DNA from: Bacteroidaceae bacterium
GTDB lineage: Bacteria > Bacteroidota > Bacteroidia > Bacteroidales > Bacteroidaceae
DNA length: 53,560 nt
Assembly: GCA_017541025.1 (NCBI GenBank)
Contig: JAFXZY010000064.1
Span: forward strand, 1 to 53,560
Direction of reading: 5' to 3'
Below the pieces are notes generated by a model. It saw only the letters and a program-made list of their open reading frames with translations. It was not told the DNA's origin and ran no database searches. The translations under genes and the position numbers were made by a program. Shown piece after piece: positions 33,866 to 42,544 of this stretch (position 1 is its first letter; every line of letters starts with the position of its first letter).

Positions 33866-33896
33866 CAAAGTTAATGTATTTTCTTCTTGTGACAAA
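33866..33896 (-). promoter_or_regulatory. Full Bacteroidetes promoter of the trp operon
   Basis: On the minus strand TTTG, 19 bp, TAACTTTG (33866-33873 in reverse). The start site would be near 33859, about 21 nt before trpB. Confidence 0.75.
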
Positions 33897-33965
33897 CTTT
33901 TGTTAATAAAAATGAGGGAAAAACGTTTGTTTTTGGGCAAAATCAGTCTGTATGATAACAAACTG

Positions 33966-34472
33966 TTATGGAACTTGGAAGGAAAAGACTTTCAGGTCTT
34001 TTAAATCTCCAATTGGGGGCTGCTTAATGTTAAGCAAGATGTATTCTCCCTTAACGAGGGCCTCTAAAGGATGGCATATGAAACCGTCATCTCCATCGGA
34101 CTTGACAAAGAAATGTGCAGGTTCTACCCTTTTGTAGCTGTTTTCCAGAATTTCACTTTTAGGTAATTTCCTGTAGTATTTCTTATTCTGCAAACGTATG
34201 ATGGCATAGTCAGCTAGCACCTCATTTTCTGTTGGAACAATATGGAACTCAGGCATATTGTCGTCGGTCAGCTGTGAAGAATGTCCTCCAGAGAGATAAT
34301 GAATAAGTTTGTCTTTAAGTTTGATGTCGAAAACAATCCATCCAGGTTTAAGTTCACTTTGCGTCTGTTCTGCTTGAATTGTCGCAAAGTTGTCCCGAAC
34401 CTTCAGCTCTACCTTCTGAGCAAACAGATTGACAGGTATGATTAAGAGTATGAATACCTTTAAAATCTTCAT
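33966..34472 (-). CDS. Secreted protein of unknown function
   Basis: 168 aa. A signal peptide [19 protein letters not shown], then a soluble mixed domain: [59 protein letters not shown]. It is periplasmic by prediction. Its promoter box is at 34481-34488 (reverse). The two single-gene promoters around it suggest it stands alone between trpB and nhaD. No family is recognised. Confidence 0.7.
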   Translation of the reverse strand: MKILKVFILLIIPVNLFAQKVELKVRDNFATIQAEQTQSELKPGWIVFDIKLKDKLIHYLSGGHSSQLTDDNMPEFHIVPTENEVLADYAIIRLQNKKYYRKLPKSEILENSYKRVEPAHFFVKSDGDDGFICHPLEALVKGEYILLNIKQPPIGDLKDLKVFSFQVP

Positions 34473-34480
34473 AACAGATG

Positions 34481-34488
34481 CAAAATTA
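34481..34488 (-). promoter_or_regulatory. Bacteroidetes -7 box for the secreted protein gene
   Basis: Reverse strand reads TAATTTTG, 8 bp upstream of the ATG at 34472, so the mRNA would be almost leaderless. Confidence 0.55.
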
Positions 34489-34518
34489 CAGATTTTATGT
34501 GAATTTACAAAAGAAATC

Positions 34519-34549
34519 TTTGTTAAGTGAAAGATTTTTTTTTCCTTTG
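34519..34549 (+). promoter_or_regulatory. Promoter of nhaD
   Basis: TTTG at 34519-34522, 19 bp, TTCCTTTG at 34542-34549 (one mismatch to TAnnTTTG). Confidence 0.55.
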
Positions 34550-34589
34550 CATAACAAAAAATCGTTATCAGTACGAAATAGACTGTGTT

Positions 34590-35987
34590 ATGACCATTGC
34601 AATTGTAATTTTAATGTTATTTGGATATGCTCTTATCTGCTCTGAGCATATTACCAGAATTAACAAAGCTACCGTAGCCCTGTTTTGTGGTGTATGTGGT
34701 TGGGTAATGTTTATGTGTGTAGGGCCGCATTACATTCAGTCATTGCATGGTATGGATTTTATGAACTACTTGGGCGATGATGCTTATAGTGTTCGGGCAG
34801 TTAACGAATATATCTATCATCACGTGTTTGTGAAACACATGGTGCAGATGTGCTGTATAGTGATGTATCTGCTTGCTACAATGGCCATTGTAGAGGTACT
34901 TGCCAGCAACGAGTGTTTTGATTTTATGGTCGATTGGTGTCGTGCTAAGACAAAATGGCAGCTGACGTGTACTTTGGCAGCCTGTAGTTTTCTACTTAGT
35001 GCCAATCTCGACAATCTGGCATCGGCTGTCATCATGCTTACAATCTTAAGCAAGCTTGTGATAAATCCCCGCCAGCGTTCCATTTTAGGAGCCATTGTGG
35101 TGATAGCAACCAGTTGCGGTGGCTGTTTCGGCGTTATCGGAGATGTAACATCTCTGCTGATATGGACCAGTTCTGCTGTTACGCCCACCAACTACACTTC
35201 AGCGCTGATTATACCAACCATTGTGGCAACCGTCATTCCCACTTTCCTTATTGGTAGGATGCTTCCCGAACATGTTGATCTGAAGCGTCCAAGGGTTTTC
35301 TTCCGTGGCGACGATGCTGCAATGCCTGTCTGGCAGCGGGCCGTTATGTTATTCCTGGGCCTGGGCGGACTTTGGTTTGTACCTACCTTCCACCGCCTAA
35401 CCATGCTGCCCCCGTTTCTGGGTGCCCTATGTGTGTTGGGAGTCCTATGGGTGGTGAACGAAATCTTTAACCGCAAGCGTATCACTTCGGGACAGCCTAT
35501 CTCCCTGACGGGTATTCGTTCACTCCAATATGAAATGATTCAGATGATTATGTTCTTTGTTGGTGTCAGTCTCTGCGTGAATTTGTTGGTTGAGGTCGGT
35601 GCTATGCGACATGTTGCAGAGGTATGCGACACCTATATTCATAATATATATCTGCTGTCTGTCGTAATCGGCTTTGTCAGTGCCGTTATGGATAATATAG
35701 CGCTGGTAACGACCTCAATATCCATATTCCCCATTGTGGAAGTGCAGAACGCTATGCCCGATTACGTGGCCGCATTTGCCCAGAACGGACAGTACTGGCA
35801 TCTTGTGGCGTTGAGCGGATGTGTAGGCGGCTGCCTGCTGCCCATAGGTTCCACGTCCGGTTATGCGCTGATGAAGCACGACGGCATTGGTATCTGGTGG
35901 TATTTCAAGTTCATTTCCGGCAAGGTGCTTGTCGGCTGGCTTGTTTCCTTGGGTGTCTATTTCCTTGTTGATTATTTCTTGAGATAA
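34590..35987 (+). CDS. nhaD: NhaD-type sodium/proton antiporter
   Basis: 465 aa from ATG 34590; the open frame back to 34527 overlaps the promoter. A polytopic inner-membrane protein of the ion transporter superfamily. SANLDNLASAVIMLTIL and AVMDNIALVTTSISIF are the paired half-helix motifs with ion-binding Asp. CGGCFGVIGDVTSLLIW and GCLLPIGSTSGYALMK are the conserved hairpins. It would expel sodium under alkaline or saline conditions. It is followed after 10 bp by the helicase gene. Confidence 0.9.
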   Translation: MTIAIVILMLFGYALICSEHITRINKATVALFCGVCGWVMFMCVGPHYIQSLHGMDFMNYLGDDAYSVRAVNEYIYHHVFVKHMVQMCCIVMYLLATMAIVEVLASNECFDFMVDWCRAKTKWQLTCTLAACSFLLSANLDNLASAVIMLTILSKLVINPRQRSILGAIVVIATSCGGCFGVIGDVTSLLIWTSSAVTPTNYTSALIIPTIVATVIPTFLIGRMLPEHVDLKRPRVFFRGDDAAMPVWQRAVMLFLGLGGLWFVPTFHRLTMLPPFLGALCVLGVLWVVNEIFNRKRITSGQPISLTGIRSLQYEMIQMIMFFVGVSLCVNLLVEVGAMRHVAEVCDTYIHNIYLLSVVIGFVSAVMDNIALVTTSISIFPIVEVQNAMPDYVAAFAQNGQYWHLVALSGCVGGCLLPIGSTSGYALMKHDGIGIWWYFKFISGKVLVGWLVSLGVYFLVDYFLR

Positions 35988-35997
35988 TGTCTTTCCG

Positions 35998-37305
35998 ATG
36001 AAATACGATGTTTCCAAGCTCGGCATCGACTACTTGAATCCCATGCAGCAGGAAATGCAGCAGATGGTACGTCGTGAGCATCAGCTGGTTTTGATTAGCC
36101 CAACGGGTTCTGGTAAGACATTGGCGTATCTGTTACCGTTGTTGCAGTTATTGGATTCCAGTCAGGATATGTTACAGGCTTTGGCGCTGGTACCTTCCAG
36201 AGAACTTGCCATTCAGACCGTTGATGTGGTAAAGCGAATCTGTTCAGAGGCTCGTGTTCTGGCCTGCTATGGCGGACGTCCGGCAATGGACGAGCACAGG
36301 CAGATAAATGGTCTTCTCCCTCACCTTATTGTAGCAACACCTGGCAGAATCCTGGATCATATCCGTAAGCAGAATATCACTCCTGCAACAGTCCGTTATC
36401 TGGTTATAGATGAGTTTGACAAGAGTCTGGAGTTGGGATTCCAGGAGGATATGAAAGCCATCATTTCAGAGCTGACATCCGTTGTACGTTGTATTCTCCT
36501 TTCTGCTACAGACAGCCCTTCCATTCCGGATTTTGTGGGTACTGACTATTGTCGTCTTTATTATCTCGATGAGGAAGAGCCCGTCTCTTCCCGGATAAGC
36601 ATCCGTTGTGTTCTCTCGCCTGAGAAGGATAAACTCTCCACCCTGAAGGGCTTACTCTGCACTCTGGGTACCCAGAAGAACTTGGTCTTTGCCAATCACC
36701 GCCAGAGTGTGGAACGTATAGGCTCCTATCTGGCTCAAGAGGGTGTAATGGCTGATATTTTTCACGGCGGTATGGAACAGCGCGACCGCGAACGTGCTTT
36801 GTATCGTTTCATGAACGGATCCTGCAATGTTTTTGTCTGTACTGATTTAGCTTCGCGTGGCCTCGACATCCCTGATGTGGACAACATCATACATTACCAC
36901 CTTCCCATCGACGAGGAATCGTATATCCACCGCAACGGACGAACCGCCCGATGGGATAATGTGGGAAATGTATTTTTGATATTAGGTCCTGAGGAAGCGC
37001 TGCCTCCTTATGCAGAGCTTACTGACGGGGAGTTCCCGCTGCCCGATAGCCTGTCCCTGCCGTCCATGCCCCTATGGGCCACTCTATATATAGGAAAGGG
37101 TAAGAAGGATAAAATCAGTAGGGGAGACATTCTGGGTTTCCTTACCAAGATTGGCGGGCTTGAGGGTAAGCAGATTGGCCGCATTGACGTCCTGCCCCAG
37201 TGGTCATATGTGGCTGTGGAAAGACGTACAGTCAAGGCCCTCCTCTCCCGCATAAAAGGACAGAAAATAAAGGGCATCAAAACCATCTTTGCTTTAGCAG
37301 AATAA
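35998..37305 (+). CDS. DEAD-box-type RNA helicase (DEFD variant)
   Basis: 435 aa. Q-motif region NPMQQEMQQMV, motif I LISPTGSGKTLAY, Ia PSRELAIQTV, II VIDEFDKSLELGF (DEFD rather than DEAD), III LLSATDSP, IV NLVFANHRQSVERI, V TDLASRGLDIPDVD, VI YIHRNGRTARWD. A short C-terminal domain (KKDKISRGDILGFLTKIGGL) resembles the DbpA RNA-binding domain, suggesting a 23S rRNA assembly helicase of the DbpA kind. It lies 10 bp after nhaD and ends at a terminator-like T-run. Confidence 0.88.
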   Translation: MKYDVSKLGIDYLNPMQQEMQQMVRREHQLVLISPTGSGKTLAYLLPLLQLLDSSQDMLQALALVPSRELAIQTVDVVKRICSEARVLACYGGRPAMDEHRQINGLLPHLIVATPGRILDHIRKQNITPATVRYLVIDEFDKSLELGFQEDMKAIISELTSVVRCILLSATDSPSIPDFVGTDYCRLYYLDEEEPVSSRISIRCVLSPEKDKLSTLKGLLCTLGTQKNLVFANHRQSVERIGSYLAQEGVMADIFHGGMEQRDRERALYRFMNGSCNVFVCTDLASRGLDIPDVDNIIHYHLPIDEESYIHRNGRTARWDNVGNVFLILGPEEALPPYAELTDGEFPLPDSLSLPSMPLWATLYIGKGKKDKISRGDILGFLTKIGGLEGKQIGRIDVLPQWSYVAVERRTVKALLSRIKGQKIKGIKTIFALAE

Positions 37306-37347
37306 AAAAACACCTGCCCAATCGGACAGATGCTTATATTTTTTTGT

Positions 37348-37376
37348 GCCCCTCCCTCAGGAGGGCAGGGGTAGGG
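37348..37376. repeat. Palindromic G-rich dispersed element
   Basis: CCTCCCTCAGGAGG followed by GCAGGGGTAGGG, between the convergent helicase and spt genes. It may double as part of a terminator. Confidence 0.65.
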
Positions 37377-37384
37377 TTCCCTTT

Positions 37385-38581
37385 TTATTTCAGTACACCC
37401 AATTCCTTGAATACCTTTTTCAGTTTTACTACCGACTGGTCAACCTGCTCATGAGTATGAGTGGCCATCAAGGCGTAGCGTACCAAAGTGTCTTGAGGAC
37501 CGCATGCAGGTGGAATTACGGGGTTGATGAACACACCCTCTTCAAATGCCATGGCAACGGCCATAAAAGTCTTACGGGTATCTCTTACATACAAGGGGAT
37601 GATGGGGCTCTCAGTCTCGCCAATCTCAAAACCTTCCTCGCGGAAACGTTTCAGAGCGTAGTTGGTAACATCCCACAGAGCCTTCAGTCTTTCGGGCTCA
37701 GCCTGTATAATGTGCAGAGCCTCCAAAGCTGCTGCTGTGGCAGCTGGCGTATTGCTGGCGCTGAAGATGTATGTTCTTGCCGTGTGGCGCAGCGAATCAA
37801 TGATAATCTGATCGGCAGCAATGAAACCGCCAATTGATGCCATACTCTTGGAGAATGTACCCATAATAAGGTCAATGTCATCTGTTACACCAAAGTGGTC
37901 ACAAACACCACGACCCTGTCTGCCGAATACACCCAGACCATGAGCCTCGTCCACCATGATGCTGGCATTGTACTTATGCTTCAACTCTACGATTTCAGGC
38001 AATTTAGCCAAATCACCCTCCATTGAGAATACACCGTCTACAATAATCAGTTTCACCTTATCAGGCTCACAACGCTGCAGCACCCTTTCCAGGTCTGCCA
38101 TATCGTTGTGCTTGTAGTGCAACTGGGTAGCAAAGGAAAGGCGTCTGCCATCTACAATACTGGCATGGTCTCTGTCATCGCAGATGATATAGTCATCCTT
38201 ACTCACCAACTGGGGGATAACACCGCTGTTAACGGTAAAACCGGTTGAGAAACACAATGCATCGTCCTTTCCTACATATTCAGCCAATTCCTTTTCCAAC
38301 TGAACATGGATGTCAAGTGTACCGTTCAAGAAACGGCTGCCAGCGCATCCGCTACCGTATTTGTGCATAGCCTTGCATCCTGCTTCTATAATTCGCTCGT
38401 CACCCGTCAGACCGGTATATGCATTAGAGCCAAACATCAGAACGTGCTTTCCGCCCATTTCAACTTCAGTACCCTGCTTTCCTTCTATTTCACGGAAGTA
38501 AGGGTATATACCTTTCTCCTTTATCTCCTTTGATAAGGAGTAAAAAGGGTGCTTAGAGAGTTTTTCTTGTAATAATCCCAT
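37385..38581 (-). CDS. spt: Serine palmitoyltransferase (alpha-oxoamine synthase family)
   Basis: 398 aa PLP enzyme. The N-terminus VYP/IYPYFREIEGKQGTEVEM type and FGSNAYTGLTGDERIIEAG are those of Bacteroidetes serine palmitoyltransferase, which makes 3-ketosphinganine for sphingolipids. IMVDEAHGLGVFGRQGRG holds the PLP Asp and His, LIMGTFSKSMASIGGF the PLP Lys. Glycine C-acetyltransferase is the main alternative; the exact N-terminal signature and a divergent lipid kinase favour sphingolipid synthesis. The promoter is at 38630-38637 (reverse), leaving a leader of about 40 nt with hairpin GAGGG/CCCTC at 38601-38616. Confidence 0.85.
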   Translation of the reverse strand: MGLLQEKLSKHPFYSLSKEIKEKGIYPYFREIEGKQGTEVEMGGKHVLMFGSNAYTGLTGDERIIEAGCKAMHKYGSGCAGSRFLNGTLDIHVQLEKELAEYVGKDDALCFSTGFTVNSGVIPQLVSKDDYIICDDRDHASIVDGRRLSFATQLHYKHNDMADLERVLQRCEPDKVKLIIVDGVFSMEGDLAKLPEIVELKHKYNASIMVDEAHGLGVFGRQGRGVCDHFGVTDDIDLIMGTFSKSMASIGGFIAADQIIIDSLRHTARTYIFSASNTPAATAAALEALHIIQAEPERLKALWDVTNYALKRFREEGFEIGETESPIIPLYVRDTRKTFMAVAMAFEEGVFINPVIPPACGPQDTLVRYALMATHTHEQVDQSVVKLKKVFKELGVLK

Positions 38582-38629
38582 GTTTGAAATTTATTGTTTC
38601 GAGGGTAGCCTCCCTCATGAAAATTTTTG

Positions 38630-38637
38630 CAAAGTTA
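38630..38637 (-). promoter_or_regulatory. Bacteroidetes -7 box for spt
   Basis: Reverse strand reads TAACTTTG. The leader between it and the ATG holds a perfect 5-bp GC-rich stem at 38601-38616. Confidence 0.65.
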
Positions 38638-38733
38638 CGACAATTTATCAAAAAACACGTTATGTGGATTGAAAAAATACACTTTAATAAGATTATTCAT
38701 GTTCAGAACAGCTTCGTTTTATACACTTTTTAT

Positions 38734-38741
38734 TACCTTTG
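38734..38741 (+). promoter_or_regulatory. Bacteroidetes -7 box for the lipid kinase
   Basis: TACCTTTG, 11 bp before the ATG at 38753, so the mRNA is nearly leaderless. It excludes starts upstream. Confidence 0.65.
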
Positions 38742-38752
38742 TGCAGAAATTT

Positions 38753-39799
38753 ATGCAAAAAAGAGTAACTGTTTGGTTCATTGTAAACCCTATTTCAGGT
38801 ACCACTGATAAAAGCCGTATTATCAACTTGATACCTGACTACATGGATGCAAAGCGCTTCTCTGTGAGGATTCTATATACCCAGTTTCGTGGTCATGCTG
38901 CTCAGTATGCCCGTAAGGCGGTGGAGGAGGGGATAGATGTTTGTGTAGCTGTGGGGGGTGATGGAACCGTAAACGAGGTAGCCCGTAGTCTGATTCATAC
39001 TCAGACTGCTTTGGGCATTATCCCATGCGGCAGCGGCAACGGATTGGCTCGCCATCTTTTTATACCTATGAACCCCGAAGGCTCTTTGCAAGTTCTTTCA
39101 TCATGTACGATAGAGGCTTTGGATTACGGTATGATAAACGACACGCCCTTCTTCTGCACTTGCGGAATAGGGTTTGATGCCTTTGTCAGCAGTATGTTTG
39201 CCAAGAGCGAACGCAGAGGCCTTCTTACATATATCGAGAATACCTTGCGTGAGGGATTGAGATATAAGCCTGATACTTACGAGATAGAAATCGATGGCGA
39301 GAAACAGCATTACAAGGCCTTCCTTATTGCCTGTGCCAATGCCAGTCAGTACGGAAATAATGTATATATAGCACCACAGGCCAGTATGTCGGACGGACTG
39401 ATGGATGTTACCATCATGGAACCCTTCACCATGTTAGAGGCTCCGCAGATAGCTATTCAGCTTTTTAATAAGACCATCGACAAGAACAGCCGCATCCGTA
39501 CCTTCAAGTGCAAAAGCATGCGTATTCATCGTAGTCAACCGGGCGTTATCCATTTTGATGGCGACCCCAAGGACGAAGGAAAAGATATTCAGGTAAGCCT
39601 TGAACCAAAAGGTATTCGCATGGTGGTGAATACCAACGAGCAGTTGTACACACCCCCTCTGATTCGCGCCTTTACCGATTTCTATAACAATATGAATGCT
39701 GAACTGAATGTCATTCGTGAGGACATCAACCGTCAGCATCAGCGAATCCTTTCTATCAACAAAGAAATGTTACGTCGCTTACGTAACTCCAATAAATAA
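38753..39799 (+). CDS. Diacylglycerol/sphingoid-type lipid kinase (YegS/BmrU family)
   Basis: 348 aa from ATG 38753. WFIVNPISGTTDKSRI is the N-terminal signature, VAVGGDGTVNEVARSL the nucleotide-binding GGDGT loop, GIIPCGSGNGLARHL the second, and IHFDGDPKDEGKDIQVS the late GDP/E motif. It phosphorylates a lipid hydroxyl at the inner membrane. The closest neighbour is the divergent spt gene, about 90 bp between promoters, so a sphingoid base or ceramide is a plausible substrate; diacylglycerol is the default alternative. The C-terminal 50 residues form a charged helical tail. Confidence 0.88.
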   Translation: MQKRVTVWFIVNPISGTTDKSRIINLIPDYMDAKRFSVRILYTQFRGHAAQYARKAVEEGIDVCVAVGGDGTVNEVARSLIHTQTALGIIPCGSGNGLARHLFIPMNPEGSLQVLSSCTIEALDYGMINDTPFFCTCGIGFDAFVSSMFAKSERRGLLTYIENTLREGLRYKPDTYEIEIDGEKQHYKAFLIACANASQYGNNVYIAPQASMSDGLMDVTIMEPFTMLEAPQIAIQLFNKTIDKNSRIRTFKCKSMRIHRSQPGVIHFDGDPKDEGKDIQVSLEPKGIRMVVNTNEQLYTPPLIRAFTDFYNNMNAELNVIREDINRQHQRILSINKEMLRRLRNSNK

Positions 39800-39865
39800 C
39801 ATATAAGGAATAGATATAATGTAGAGTTTTAACCGCAAACTTTAAACTTTAAACAATATCACTAC

Positions 39866-40112
39866 TGTCCCGTTAAAGGGTCTAATTGCTCTTTAAAATA
39901 ATTGAATTACAGTCTTTTACGGACAATTTTAGGAGTCAACGGTTTTGAATTTGTGCCTTTGCGGTCTAATTTGGTTGGCTATCACTTACAGGATAAACTC
40001 ACCTACCCGCACTGTTCGATAAGACTAAATTCAACGATGTCAAAGATCAATTTGCCTCCCTATTTTGGGGTTATTTGATTGTTATTTAAACTCGTCCCAT
40101 TTTAACGGGACA
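39866..40112. mobile_element. MITE-like element with 12-bp terminal inverted repeats
   Basis: TGTCCCGTTAAA at 39866-39877 and its exact complement TTTAACGGGACA at 40101-40112 bound 247 bp. CACTA occurs on both sides at the borders (39860-39864 and 40110-40114), a possible target duplication though partly overlapping the ends. A short frame near 40015-40089 (FDKTKFNDVKDQFASLFWGY) could be the tail of a lost transposase. No full transposase is present. It sits directly before the lipoprotein at 40133. Confidence 0.65.
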
Positions 40113-40132
40113 CTAATGAAACAATATATATC

Positions 40133-41056
40133 GTGAAAAATTTGATTAAGAGAGAGCAAAGTCAAACGGGTTTGAGCTTTGCCGAACGTGAAAATTTTCG
40201 ACCACTGGTCATAAAATTTATGCATTGGATGCTTGCCGCCACCCTTATCTGCGGCGCAAGTGTATTTACATCGTGCGATAACAATAGTGACAACCCTGTT
40301 CCTTCCAAGAAGAAATACAGGCTAGTACAGCGCAAGGAGGTATATGATAATACCGATGCCTATTACATCACCGACTACGGGTACGATGATCAGGGACGTC
40401 TGATTTCACTTAAAAGAGTGGGCTATAATACCCAGTATAGTGATGGTGCTTTCGTGGATGCCAATTATACCTACACATACGAAGATCACTGCATTATTGA
40501 GAGACATCTAAACAGTAATTATATTTACTATTATACGCTGAACGATGATGGGCTGGTAGTCAAGGTGCAGTCAGCATCGATAGAAGACGGCGTAGAAACC
40601 CCCGGGTATCCTGATTATCTCCAGTATAAGGACGGCAGGATACTATCTATCGAAGATACTAATGCCAAACATTTGACAGTCTTCCATTACGAAGGTGATG
40701 ACCTGATGTATTTCCAACGGGAAGATGTGGAAGTGTCTCCGGTCTTATATACCTATACGCGTACGGAACTGAGTGTTGATCACGGCTATCTGAATACACC
40801 TTATACCACTATGGATGAGCCACTGTACATGATGGGATATTTCGGCAAGCCATCGAAGCACCTGGAATCACATAAAAAGTCAGAAACTAAAGACTCCAAA
40901 ATCTACGCATTATTTGACTACGATTATACTTACACCATTGCTGACGGACATATCGTGGAAATGGTGGAAGTCACACACATGATAATTGATTATGTGTTTT
41001 ATAAAGATGACTCAACTAAAACAACTACTTCCACTTTCACTTATGAGGAATATTGA
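40133..41056 (+). CDS. Lipoprotein of unknown function
   Basis: 307 aa from GTG 40133; ATG 40220 is an alternative that leaves a clean signal peptide MHWMLAATLICGASVFTSC with lipobox FTSC. The mature part starts with NNSDNPVP, then repeated tyrosine-rich beta segments (ITDYGYDDQGRLISLKRVG, NYTYTYEDHCIIERH, YTLNDDGLVVKVQS) like YD/RHS-type or DUF4595-type sheets of Bacteroidetes surface proteins. The MITE ends 20 bp upstream and may have replaced its promoter; no TAnnTTTG box is seen in between. Confidence 0.65.
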   Translation: MKNLIKREQSQTGLSFAERENFRPLVIKFMHWMLAATLICGASVFTSCDNNSDNPVPSKKKYRLVQRKEVYDNTDAYYITDYGYDDQGRLISLKRVGYNTQYSDGAFVDANYTYTYEDHCIIERHLNSNYIYYYTLNDDGLVVKVQSASIEDGVETPGYPDYLQYKDGRILSIEDTNAKHLTVFHYEGDDLMYFQREDVEVSPVLYTYTRTELSVDHGYLNTPYTTMDEPLYMMGYFGKPSKHLESHKKSETKDSKIYALFDYDYTYTIADGHIVEMVEVTHMIIDYVFYKDDSTKTTTSTFTYEEY

Positions 41057-41106
41057 TAAAGGTTATAGGTTAGTGCTTAGTGAGAACAAAAACCAAAAAC
41101 AAAAAC

Positions 41107-41134
41107 GCTAACCGCTAACCATTAACTGCTAATC
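41107..41134. repeat. 7-bp tandem repeat
   Basis: GCTAACC, GCTAACC, ATTAACT, GCTAATC in register, the same type as in the trpC-trpF gap. An AAACAA-type hexamer tract precedes it. Confidence 0.75.
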
Positions 41135-41154
41135 GAAAAAGGCTTTAGTTAAAG

Positions 41155-41187
41155 GTGAGCTAACCAATGTGTTGGCTCACTTTTTTT
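41155..41187 (+). terminator. Intrinsic terminator after the lipoprotein gene
   Basis: GTGAGC (41155-41160) with TAACCA/TGTTGG inside and GCTCAC (41175-41180), then seven T residues. Confidence 0.85.
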
Positions 41188-41285
41188 ATCCATTGTTATT
41201 TGGCTATGAAAAATAAAAGATGTATCTTTGAAACTTCGTCTCGAAGATACTCTCGCTCGGGAATAAAAATAAAAGCGATTTTATT

Positions 41286-41624
41286 TTGTATTCCGCTCAC
41301 TTATTCGTTACCATCTGCTACAACACAGTGAAGGATGTGAAGTACATCAAACCCATTATCTCCGCCTCCGACATCTGTATCAATCCCGTTAACTGGCGCA
41401 CGGACACCACACCCGCAACACTCCACGACACCATTACCGTCACCGTTTCGTCTGCGTATCATGTCCTTGTAGTCACTGGCTACAGCGGTTCAGAGTATTC
41501 CCCCTACAAAGACTTCCTCAATGTGGGCGATATCCACAGTTGCGAACCCTGGCTCTACAGTGAGTGCCTTGCGAAGAACATCTCTGTTAGAACTAAGAAG
41601 TGGCGCGAAAAGGGTGGGAATTGA
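41286..41624 (+). pseudogene. Open frame of doubtful status, possible gene remnant
   Basis: A 112-codon open frame with only TTG as a start; coding-like codon use begins around VKDVKYIKPIISASDICINP. The tail GYSGSEYSPYKDFLNVGDIH gives no family. The sequence before it (CTCGCTCGGGAATAAAAATA) resembles a dispersed intergenic text common near Bacteroidetes promoters, and the promoter position reads TACCATCTG, a broken -7 box. It is best viewed as a remnant or fortuitous frame. Confidence 0.25.
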
Positions 41625-41730
41625 TGCAATTGGTTTAGAGGTTACTGGCAAGGCGAGAGTTCAGATAGGAAAGCAAATCCTGGAATAATTCTCGCATGTG
41701 TGTTTGGTATAGAATCACTACACTTTTATA

Positions 41731-42195
41731 CTACCACAGGTAGTCCTCTATGTAGCGGTTGAAGGCTATGGGTTTATCCCAACCATAATTTTTGGCGGCC
41801 TGCAGGATGTGTTGTTCATGTTCTGGTGGAACAGGACGGGTACCGTTGTGATACTCGTAGTATCGCTTACGGCTGAAGTAATGGATAAGGTGTTGCTTCA
41901 ACGGCTTGGCAATACGTTCAGGCATGTCGTAGTATATATTTGAGATTCCCATTGGCATACGTACGGTTTGGTCCTTCATATACAGCGGGCACTTATTGGT
42001 CTGTATTAGAGGATGGTTCAGATTGACTGTGTTAGTGTAGTAACGGTCTTCTGGTACGTAGGTGCGCAAAATCCAATGCAGACATTCTTCGCGCAAAGGG
42101 CATGTTTGTGTAAGACATACGCCAAACCCTTTGTCAGCTTTCTCGGCGAATTTCTCTTCGCGCGTCATTGTATAGATGCTTTTTTTCTTTTCCAT
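41731..42195 (-). CDS. DUF6078-like protein
   Basis: 154 aa from ATG 42195; the frame extends to 42255 but crosses the -7 box. After a basic N-terminus come spaced cysteines: GVCLTQTCPLREECLHW and TNKCPLYMKD, a possible metal site of four Cys, then an RMPMGISNIYYDMPER region and an HLIHYFSRKRYYEYHNGTRP helix segment. This layout is that of Prevotella proteins labelled DUF6078, from memory. The function is unknown. It is divergent from the AraC-type regulator across an unusual repeat-bearing region. Confidence 0.65.
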   Translation of the reverse strand: MEKKKSIYTMTREEKFAEKADKGFGVCLTQTCPLREECLHWILRTYVPEDRYYTNTVNLNHPLIQTNKCPLYMKDQTVRMPMGISNIYYDMPERIAKPLKQHLIHYFSRKRYYEYHNGTRPVPPEHEQHILQAAKNYGWDKPIAFNRYIEDYLW

Positions 42196-42225
42196 TTTTA
42201 CTTCCGATAGTTCATAATTCTTATG

Positions 42226-42233
42226 CAAAGATA
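42226..42233 (-). promoter_or_regulatory. Bacteroidetes -7 box for the DUF6078-like gene
   Basis: Reverse strand reads TATCTTTG, 30 bp before the ATG at 42195. Confidence 0.65.
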
Positions 42234-42435
42234 GTGCAAAAATGTGATAGTACAAAATTCTCTTTTCATTTTTTCTTCATTTTTCCCTTTTTTATTCATT
42301 ATTCGTTGTAACCATCTAATATTCAGTTGATTAATGAATGAATGATGCATTCATTTTGTTCATCATTTATTCATAAATCGTCTTTTTTCCGACTTGAATC
42401 AAATTTTTTAAGAGGATAAGTCTTTAAAAATCAAC

Positions 42436-42544
42436 GTGTTTCACGACAGTAACCATAAGTGAAACACTTTGTTCCCTTTGACGAAACACTTTGTTTCCCT
42501 CGGAGAAACACTTTGTTTCCATTAATTGCACATGTGAGAAACAC
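42436..42544. repeat. 22-bp periodic array C (GAAACAC units)
   Basis: GAAACACTTTGTT begins at 42461, 42483 and 42505, exactly 22 bp apart. A further GAAACAC stands at 42538, 33 bp (one and a half periods) on, and an inverted GTGTTTCAC at 42436-42444. It lies in the middle of the 490-bp gap between two divergent promoters, flanked by ATGAATGA-type repeats at about 42333-42372 and 42592-42634. Confidence 0.8.

Noticed and set aside
33839-33960. Leader-peptide or riboswitch attenuator before trpB
   Set aside because: The promoter leaves only about 20 nt before the start, and no Trp-codon run or hairpin/T-run is found.
41286-41624. Functional 112-aa protein gene
   Set aside because: Only a TTG start, a broken promoter box and no recognisable family; listed as a doubtful remnant.
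13373-42544. 22-bp arrays and heptamer tracts as CRISPR
   Set aside because: Units are contiguous without unique spacers, too short, and no cas genes are present.
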